A stretch of 20,464 bases of DNA from Candidatus Methylomirabilota bacterium (GTDB lineage: Bacteria; Methylomirabilota; Methylomirabilia; Methylomirabilales; JACQHM01). The notes beneath the pieces are model-generated. The model searched no databases. It was not told where the DNA came from and saw only the letters and a list, made by a program, of their open reading frames with translations. Within the stretch, counting starts at the first letter, position 1. The number at the start of each line of letters is the position of its first letter. A program made the position numbers and the translations under genes. The stretch covers positions 1 to 20,464 of the forward strand of contig JACQHM010000121.1 of assembly GCA_016199025.1 (NCBI GenBank), in the 5' to 3' direction. Below, piece after piece: positions 1 through 4,914 of the stretch.

Positions 1-86
1 GCCACGACGAGCCCCCAGCCCAAGAACGCCAGAACCAGCTGCATACGGCGGGAAGTTCCCTGACGAATTTCGAGCAGATTCGCCAT
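1..86 (-). CDS. Probable ABC transporter permease, N-terminal fragment (runs off window)
   Basis: The complement of position 86 opens a reading frame of 28 codons that stays open to the window edge. It begins MANLLEIRQGTSRRMQLV and then turns hydrophobic (LAFLGWGLVV), as expected for the first membrane helix of a NitT/TauT-type permease (TauC/SsuC-like). It starts 20 bases after the stop of the upstream substrate-binding gene on the same strand, so it is probably the next gene of that operon. No convincing Shine-Dalgarno sequence precedes the ATG, which suggests coupling to the upstream gene. The permease call rests mainly on context: the family-defining EAA loop lies outside the window. Any other inner-membrane protein would fit the visible residues. 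Confidence 0.5.
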   Translation of the reverse strand, partial: MANLLEIRQGTSRRMQLVLAFLGWGLVV

Positions 87-106
87 CGGTTACGCGACCG
101 CGCCTG

Positions 107-1672
107 TCACCTCGCCGGGTTGGGATACACTTTAATATCGGTGCGGCGATTCTTCTCGCGGCCTTCGGGAGTCGCGTTGGTATCCATTGGATGGTCGGGG
201 CCGTTGCCCACCGTGCGCATGCGCACCGCGGGGAAGCTGTACTTCCCCATCAGGTACCGCTTCACCGCCTCAGCGCGTGCCTTGGAGAGCTGCATGTTGT
301 ATTCGCGCGGGCCGGTGGAGTCGGTGTTGCCCTCGATGTCCACAACCGTGTTCTCGTAGGCGCGCATGAAACTGGCGATTTCATCCACGACCGCACGGGA
401 GTCCAGGCCCATCTTCGCGGAGTTGGTTTCGAAGTAGATGGAGCGGTGCTGGGTGGCGATGGGCACCGCTCCCTTGGGCGGTGCCGTGTACTCAATCGGC
501 GGCTCGGTGGAAGCGGTGGAGAACCTCCCGCTCAACGGGGCCAGGTAGCGCCGGTCAACGGTGGCCTCCGGGTCCGAGGTGCGCTTGATCATCCGCTCTT
601 CGCGGTACATCTCCTGGGCTTGCTTAAAGATGTTGGCGTAGTCAGAATCGCCGCCCTGGACGCCGAAGAAGCGTATGTTGTCCGCATAGTCGGCGAGTCG
701 CACGCCCTCCAGCATCGTCTTGGCCAGGTCGGTGGGAATGTTGAAGTCCTTGATGGTGCCGATCAGAGTATAGGCGCGGCTCGGATTTGCCCTGATAAAT
801 TCAACGCCTTCCAGCCAACCCTCGGCAAACTTCACCACTGTTTGCGGGTAGCGGGCGGCAAAGCGGTCACTGACCACCAGAATGTCGGCAATCAGTCGGT
901 TGGCCACGCGGGTGTCGTAGATTTTCTTCGAGCCGGGGCGCTTGGCCACCGCATCGCTCATGTCCGGGTCCCAGGCCACGGCAGCATCCACCTTCCCCTG
1001 TGCGAACAGCGTTGCGGGTTCGATGCCATCCTTGGTATGCACAGCCCGGGAAAAAATTTCGTTGCGTTGAGCGGTGCTCAGGCCTGAACCTTTCAACCCG
1101 TTCCAGAGCAAAAAGTGGGAGGGGGTGTAAGGCGCGAAGGCCACGGTTTTGCCGGCCAGGTCTTCAATGCTGTTGATGCCCTGGCGCCCGATGACGCCAT
1201 CGGCGCCGCGGGACCAGTCGACCATGAAGAACGCGTACGCGCCGACACCCTTGTCCTGGAACTGGGCGTAGTCCTTGGCCCATACGTCTACAGTGGTCAG
1301 CATGATGTCCACGTTATTGGTGGCCAGCGCGGCCGCACCCTCGGTCCAGTCGTCGATAATCTTGAAGGAAACCTTGAGACCCTTGTTGGCGTAAATCGAG
1401 CCGGCTGCGGTGTCCAGACCGCCATTGGCGACCAAGCCGCCCACACAGCCGACCCAGATGTTGACCCGGACGCGAACCTCGCTCGCTTCAGCGACGTCCG
1501 CCGTGGGTAGCACCAATGGCTTGGACGTATCGACCCTTTCACCGGTCCGGCCGGAAGCGCCGGTCCACTTGCCGAGGTCGAGCACCCCGTATTTGTTCAG
1601 GCTGTAGCCGACCAAGGCCAGCCCGATCAGGAAGATCAGAATCCAGCCGCCCTTCTCAATTCTTATGCTCAT
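107..1672 (-). CDS. Membrane-anchored NMT1/SsuA-like substrate-binding domain fused to C-terminal OmpA-like peptidoglycan-binding domain
   Basis: 521 residues. Residues about 8-26 (GGWILIFLIGLALVGYSL) form one hydrophobic segment with no lipobox cysteine, so it looks like an uncleaved signal anchor. Residues about 68-350 resemble a periplasmic binding protein of the nitrate/sulfonate/thiamine-precursor type (IWVGCVGGLVANGG, later SIEDLAGKTVAFAPYTPSHF and KVDAAVAWDPDM). Residues about 410-517 are an OmpA C-terminal domain. It has the Asp in GNTDSTG (about 451) and the Arg in PEGREKNRR (about 505), the pair known to bind diaminopimelate in peptidoglycan, plus the LSKARAEAV helix. The predicted protein therefore sits in the inner membrane, holds a solute-binding module in the periplasm and grips the cell wall. 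The gene lies 22 bases after pspA, with GAGGTGA as ribosome site, and 20 bases before the permease fragment. The ligand is unknown. Arginine codons are mainly CGC/CGT. Confidence 0.88.
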   Translation of the reverse strand: MSIRIEKGGWILIFLIGLALVGYSLNKYGVLDLGKWTGASGRTGERVDTSKPLVLPTADVAEASEVRVRVNIWVGCVGGLVANGGLDTAAGSIYANKGLKVSFKIIDDWTEGAAALATNNVDIMLTTVDVWAKDYAQFQDKGVGAYAFFMVDWSRGADGVIGRQGINSIEDLAGKTVAFAPYTPSHFLLWNGLKGSGLSTAQRNEIFSRAVHTKDGIEPATLFAQGKVDAAVAWDPDMSDAVAKRPGSKKIYDTRVANRLIADILVVSDRFAARYPQTVVKFAEGWLEGVEFIRANPSRAYTLIGTIKDFNIPTDLAKTMLEGVRLADYADNIRFFGVQGGDSDYANIFKQAQEMYREERMIKRTSDPEATVDRRYLAPLSGRFSTASTEPPIEYTAPPKGAVPIATQHRSIYFETNSAKMGLDSRAVVDEIASFMRAYENTVVDIEGNTDSTGPREYNMQLSKARAEAVKRYLMGKYSFPAVRMRTVGNGPDHPMDTNATPEGREKNRRTDIKVYPNPAR

Positions 1673-1694
1673 CGCTCACCTCTGCGGGTGGAAG

Positions 1695-2426
1695 TCAAGA
1701 GGTCTTCTGCGCTTCTTTTCCGCCGATGGTTTTTTCGGCGCCTGCGGCCGATGGTTCAGGCGCGAGCAGCCCCATTTCCACCTTGAACTGTTTCACCAGT
1801 TCGCTGGCCTGCAGCTTCTTGGCTTCTTCCTCGATCTTGACTCTCTGCTCATCCACGTTGCCGAGGGCCATCTCCATGCGGGCCTCGTTGACCGCGGTCA
1901 TCTCCTCGATCTTACGCACCATCTCGTCGTGGGTCTGGCTGATGCCAGCGACCTCGAACTGCTCCATGGCATCGGCCACTTTCTTCTGCCACTGGGCGCG
2001 GCGATAGTCGCGGATGGCGTTGAGCGCCTCCTGGGTCTTGCGCTCCTTCTCACGCAGGAAGGCTTGCTTGACGGTCAAGGCCTTCTCGTAGGCAGCGCGG
2101 GCGGTGGCCAACTGGCCCTGGTTGCGGGCCAGGGCGCTACGAACCTGTTCCAGTTGCGCGGCAAAACTGCCGGCCAGGTCGTCGCGCCCAGCCTGGATGG
2201 CCGCCTTCACTTTGGCGGTCAGGTCGTTGAGGTCGTTCTGGTACTTGAGCTCTTCCTTTTCCAGCAGGGTCACGTTGGCCTTGACCATAGCGATGCTCTC
2301 ATTCATCCGCGGAACCTGATCGTTCATGTCGCGGATGTTCTGCTCGAGGATCAGCTCTGGGTCCTCGGCCATGGAGACGAAAAAACCCACGAACGAACGC
2401 AACACACGTAAGAAGCGCCTCCACAT
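1695..2426 (-). CDS. pspA: PspA/IM30 (phage shock protein A) family protein
   Basis: 243 residues, close to the family's usual 220-260. The first about 18 residues (MWRRFLRVLRSFVGFF) form a basic amphipathic helix of the kind PspA uses to dock on stressed inner membrane. The family opening follows: AEDPELILEQNIRDMNDQVPRM. The rest is continuous alpha-helical coiled coil to about residue 215, then a short Ala/Gly tail. PspA/IM30/Vipp1 proteins are ESCRT-III homologues that polymerise on membranes and stabilise or remodel them. A strong GAGGAGG site lies about 7 bases before the ATG. The stop is 22 bases from the substrate-binding/OmpA gene, and the start is 21 bases from the coiled-coil gene upstream. 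No PspB, PspC or PspF is nearby, so regulation is not the enterobacterial type. Assignment is secure; the exact role within this operon is inferred. Confidence 0.92.
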   Translation of the reverse strand: MWRRFLRVLRSFVGFFVSMAEDPELILEQNIRDMNDQVPRMNESIAMVKANVTLLEKEELKYQNDLNDLTAKVKAAIQAGRDDLAGSFAAQLEQVRSALARNQGQLATARAAYEKALTVKQAFLREKERKTQEALNAIRDYRRAQWQKKVADAMEQFEVAGISQTHDEMVRKIEEMTAVNEARMEMALGNVDEQRVKIEEEAKKLQASELVKQFKVEMGLLAPEPSAAGAEKTIGGKEAQKTS

Positions 2427-2447
2427 ACTGTCTCCTCCTCTCTCAGG

Positions 2448-3140
2448 CTAGGGTCCCTGTCCGGGCCGCGGCGATGACGGCGGCGGGCCACCGCTGGTTG
2501 TAATTGGGTTCTCCTCTGCGAAGTACGAAACCGCCTCGGCGATTCTTTGTTCTTCTTGCTGTTTTTTGAGCTGCCAACCGTAGAAGCGATCTTTCTCTTT
2601 GGCGATGACCTCGTTGTTGCTCTGGATGCGGGCGCGGCGTTCGCTCACCAGCCGCTCAATCTCGGCTTCGATTTGGCGGTTCTCTTCGTTCTTGTGGGCT
2701 TCCAGTTCTTCCAGGGCCTTCTGCTGGACGTGCTCGTAAGTGTCAAGCGCGCGGTCGCGCCGGACCGCGTCCTCGATGATTTCCCGCAACTTCACTCCGG
2801 CAGCATCCAGGGCCACCAGGATCGAGGATCGCTTCACCTCCGGCGGCAGGTTGCGGATATGCTCGCTTTGGAGCATTTCCGCAACTTTGAAAACCGTGTA
2901 TCCATGGGTGGGAGGTCGGATTTCAGCCGCTTGGTAAATCTCGTCGAAAGAAGTCGGGTTGCTCACCGGGGCCGTGAACTTGGGCTCCGCCGCGACGGCC
3001 GAGGCGATTTCAGCTATGGTCTGAGTGGCGCTACGGGCCGCCCCGGCTGCTTTGCCGGGGGCAGCAGACGGCGTCTCGTCGCGACTCTCTTGCTCGGCTT
3101 GGTCTATTGTGACAAAAAGATTATACCACTTCTTACCCAT
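2448..3140 (-). CDS. Unrecognised coiled-coil protein heading the PspA operon
   Basis: 230 residues from ATG 3140. This start is chosen over the GTG at 3155 because GAAGG sits 7 bases upstream of 3140. I do not recognise a family. Visible structure: a short N-terminal GKKWYNLFVTI segment; an Ala/Ser-rich linker (about 15-60); a compact mixed segment about 62-115 (SFDEIYQAAEIRPPTHGYTV, then KVAEMLQSEHIRNLPPEVKR); a long charged coiled coil about 118-205; and a Gly/Pro/Ser tail. There is no signal peptide or membrane segment, so it is predicted to be cytoplasmic. As first gene of a tightly spaced operon with pspA and the binding-protein/OmpA fusion, it is a candidate partner or regulator of PspA filaments. 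That role is inference only. Codon use matches the other left-hand genes, not the genes right of 4.9 kb. Confidence 0.8.
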   Translation of the reverse strand: MGKKWYNLFVTIDQAEQESRDETPSAAPGKAAGAARSATQTIAEIASAVAAEPKFTAPVSNPTSFDEIYQAAEIRPPTHGYTVFKVAEMLQSEHIRNLPPEVKRSSILVALDAAGVKLREIIEDAVRRDRALDTYEHVQQKALEELEAHKNEENRQIEAEIERLVSERRARIQSNNEVIAKEKDRFYGWQLKKQQEEQRIAEAVSYFAEENPITTSGGPPPSSPRPGQGP

Positions 3141-3349
3141 TGAAGCCTTCACCACCCTCGCACAGAACGATCTCTGGCGCCCTGTTCTACGCTCAAGCTC
3201 ATTCTCACGTTGAGGACAGTGCGCTGAAACGAAACGCCGAAATCACATCTTCGCTCTCGTGAGTTCTCCTTCTCGCGAGATTCGAACGTGTTGTCAGCAA
3301 GAAATGCTCTTTTGGTGCTCCTTTGCATTACCACCTTATAGGACATCTC
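3141..3349 (-). promoter_or_regulatory. Probable upstream regulatory region of the PspA operon
   Basis: This stretch precedes the first gene of the leftward operon and has lower GC than its surroundings. It contains a perfect 10-base palindrome TCTCGCGAGA near 3274-3283 that could be an operator. I see no convincing -35/-10 pair. An open frame on the minus strand at 3149-3346 (65 codons) has no recognisable family and is treated as chance. Calling this a promoter region rests on position only. Confidence 0.35.
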
Positions 3350-4273
3350 GCGTGGCCTGCCCGCGCCCTGTTGCTGAACTACGGCATTGGCGGCGGAGTG
3401 CGAAGAACCCTCCAGGGTGACGGGTTATCCGTAGTGCGGCTAACCCGCCAATTAGGCCGGTTAGACGACACTGTGCGCATATCCCCGACTCTGGGCGACT
3501 TCCCAGGCCCGGGTCATCCTCGGCCCTCCTCCGAGGACCCCTCGTCCGGCAGATCCAACGGGCTGCGGATGCGCCCCAGGTCCGGCTGGCTTTCGTGGCT
3601 GTACACCTCCGTCGTCTTTCCTCTTCTTCTTCCCGCGTCAGGACCCGCTGACCGGCTCGGCCGGGCCTCCGCAGGCGGGAGGGGCAAACCAAGCTGGAGC
3701 CCCTTAAAACACGACAGCCCTTCAGGGCTCAAACCGCCCAAAAGGGCCGTCCCGCCTCTCCGTCCAGCCGAAACGCTGGGATGGTTCACTTTAGGGCGCC
3801 CACGGGCCGTCATGGCCACCCTCTCCCCTTCCACGGAACAGAGGACGGCGTCGAAGTGGCCTCATCGTTATCCCCCCGGGGGATACCGGGCTCCCATGGC
3901 AGCGTCGCCTGCACCGTTAAAGTAGCCCTAGGGTACTTCCCTCACCGGGGGGCTGTCAAGCAAAAAGTGAAGCCAGGTGCCACCGAGGAGCCCAGGGCCA
4001 AGTCGTGGCCCCCAACGCCTCGGGAAGGCTTCCGACTGTCCGCACAGTGTAGGTTCAGAATGGCCAGCGGAACGTAGGGTAAGCCAGGGCTCGGAGATCC
4101 TCCTGAAGGATCGCTTGAGAGGTCAGGACAGTGATGCGTCAGGATTGCCAAAGGGGGACAAGACGAGAAGTGGTACCGGATAAAAGGAAGCTCAGAACAC
4201 GCTCCTTGCGCTCATCTGTTGCGCCCAAGTGGGGAGAGTAGCCAAGGCGGGAGATTACTTCTTTCCCGGCTCT
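3350..4273. other. Hairpin-rich region of about 0.9 kb with no recognisable gene
   Basis: No frame on either strand gives a protein I can recognise; the open frames are short, Arg/Pro/Gly-rich and overlap one another. Several exact hairpins are readable: ACCCT-CC-AGGGT at 3407-3418; CGGGTTA/TAACCCG at 3421-3447; CTGGG/CCCAG at 3491-3506; CCTCGG/CCGAGG at 3518-3536; AGCCC-TTCA-GGGCT at 3716-3729; GCCC-AAAA-GGGC at 3736-3747; CCAGC/GCTGG at 3764-3779; an 8-bp stem at 3869-3885; GGGCCA/TGGCCC at 3995-4011; ACTGT/ACAGT at 4035-4048; GATCCT/AGGATC at 4096-4112. From about 3960 the plus strand has purine-rich linkers between stems, as structured RNAs often do. GC-rich DNA makes short stems by chance, so only modest weight is due. 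It does not match rRNA, tRNA, tmRNA, RNase P, SRP or group I/II intron signatures that I can recall. A decayed mobile element or a structured RNA are both possible. Confidence 0.4.
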
Positions 4274-4822
4274 TTACCATCGAGCCCGACGGTTCTCCAA
4301 CCCTTTGAACAAGGCTTTCAGGGCCAGGCTGGTCTGAGGCCCCGGCGGTCCCTCCAAGGCTTTGTGGAGGGCCTCAGGCGGCAGCTTCAGGAGAGCATCG
4401 ACCCGCTTGTCATGCTCCTGGCAGCTACGGTAGGTCAGGTTGTTGCAGATCCGGCAACCAAAATACTTCCCCCCCGTGGGAGGTAGAGCTTGCCGACCCG
4501 CCTTAGGCAGGGCTTTTCGTTAATGAAAAGGGGGCAGACGAACCGGTATCGGAGGCCACCGAAGTGGCAGGGGGTGGTCACCAGCTCAACAGTGTAGTCG
4601 AGGGAGACCTTCTCCTTGGTGAAACGGTCGGTAATAGTGTACGAGAGGCGGAGGGTTAGGCCTCCCAGAGGGTTCATTGTGACCTAGTAGCCAAGGCTGG
4701 CGACCTCCTCCTGGGCGTTCGTCCAGCGGGAGATCCAGAAGGACCCTGGCCAGCTCCTCGCTCCGCCGGCTCCTCTTTCTGATCAACCGTTGAAGATCTA
4801 GCGTCCTCTTCTCCTTTGCCAT
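4274..4822 (-). pseudogene. Decayed gene for a Cys-motif (zinc-ribbon-like) hypothetical protein
   Basis: Reading the minus strand from ATG 4822 gives MAKEKRTLDLQRLIRK. The sense frame then appears to switch near 4745-4760 to SWPGSFWISRWTNAQ and EEVASLGY. It meets an in-frame TAG at 4684-4686, then continues VTMNPLGGLTLRLSYTITD, VTTPCHFGGLRYRFVCPLF and CLRRVGKLYLPRGG. A C7 tract at 4469-4475 breaks the frame again. One extra base there restores KYFGCRICNNLTYRSCQE and HDKRVDALLKLPPEALHKAL down to a TAA at 4274-4276. The conserved pieces (CPL..., C.RRVGKLYLP, YFGCRICNNLTY) recall a widespread family of unknown function in uncultured bacteria, with paired cysteines that could bind zinc. The two frameshifts could in part be sequencing errors, but the nonsense codon makes decay more likely. 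The N-terminal limit is uncertain. Confidence 0.65.
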
Positions 4823-4897
4823 GCCTTGACTGGGGTTACTCGATGATGTATGTTTAATCCCGAAACCCATCTCTGATGCGATTGTCTCTCGATGCCG

Positions 4898-4904
4898 AAG
4901 GAGG
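4898..4904 (+). promoter_or_regulatory. Ribosome-binding site that fixes the pheT start at GTG 4915
   Basis: AAGGAGG lies 10 bases before GTG 4915. PheT proteins normally begin directly with a segment like the one that follows this GTG (RVSLKWLQEFVEIP). The in-frame ATG at 4876 would add 13 residues with no family counterpart and has no ribosome site of its own. Confidence 0.7.
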
Positions 4905-4914
4905 AATCGTTCTC

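Noticed and set aside
191..1087. 298-codon open frame on the plus strand
   Set aside because: It lies antisense to the substrate-binding/OmpA fusion, whose domains are clear; the plus-strand translation has no recognisable features and arises from high GC.
1665..2411. 248-codon open frame on the plus strand rich in Leu/His
   Set aside because: Exact antisense of the PspA coding region; Leu/His richness is what antisense of Gln/Glu/Lys coiled coil gives.
3149..3346. Possible 65-codon gene upstream of the coiled-coil gene
   Set aside because: No family features, and it covers the region where the operon promoter should be.
3438..3467. Resemblance to an integron attC site (GTTAGAC end with a paired CTAAC)
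   Set aside because: The left core does not fit RYYYAAC, the span is far shorter than known attC sites, and no integrase or cassette structure is present.
3350..4273. rRNA, tmRNA, RNase P RNA, SRP RNA or group I/II intron
   Set aside because: None of the conserved core sequences I know for these RNAs (for example the group II domain V or the RNase P core) is present on either strand.
4239..4697. Direct repeat TAGCCAAGGC at 4239-4248 and 4688-4697, possible insertion-site duplication
   Set aside because: The second copy lies inside the decayed coding frame and the flanks do not show element ends; ten bases can recur by chance.
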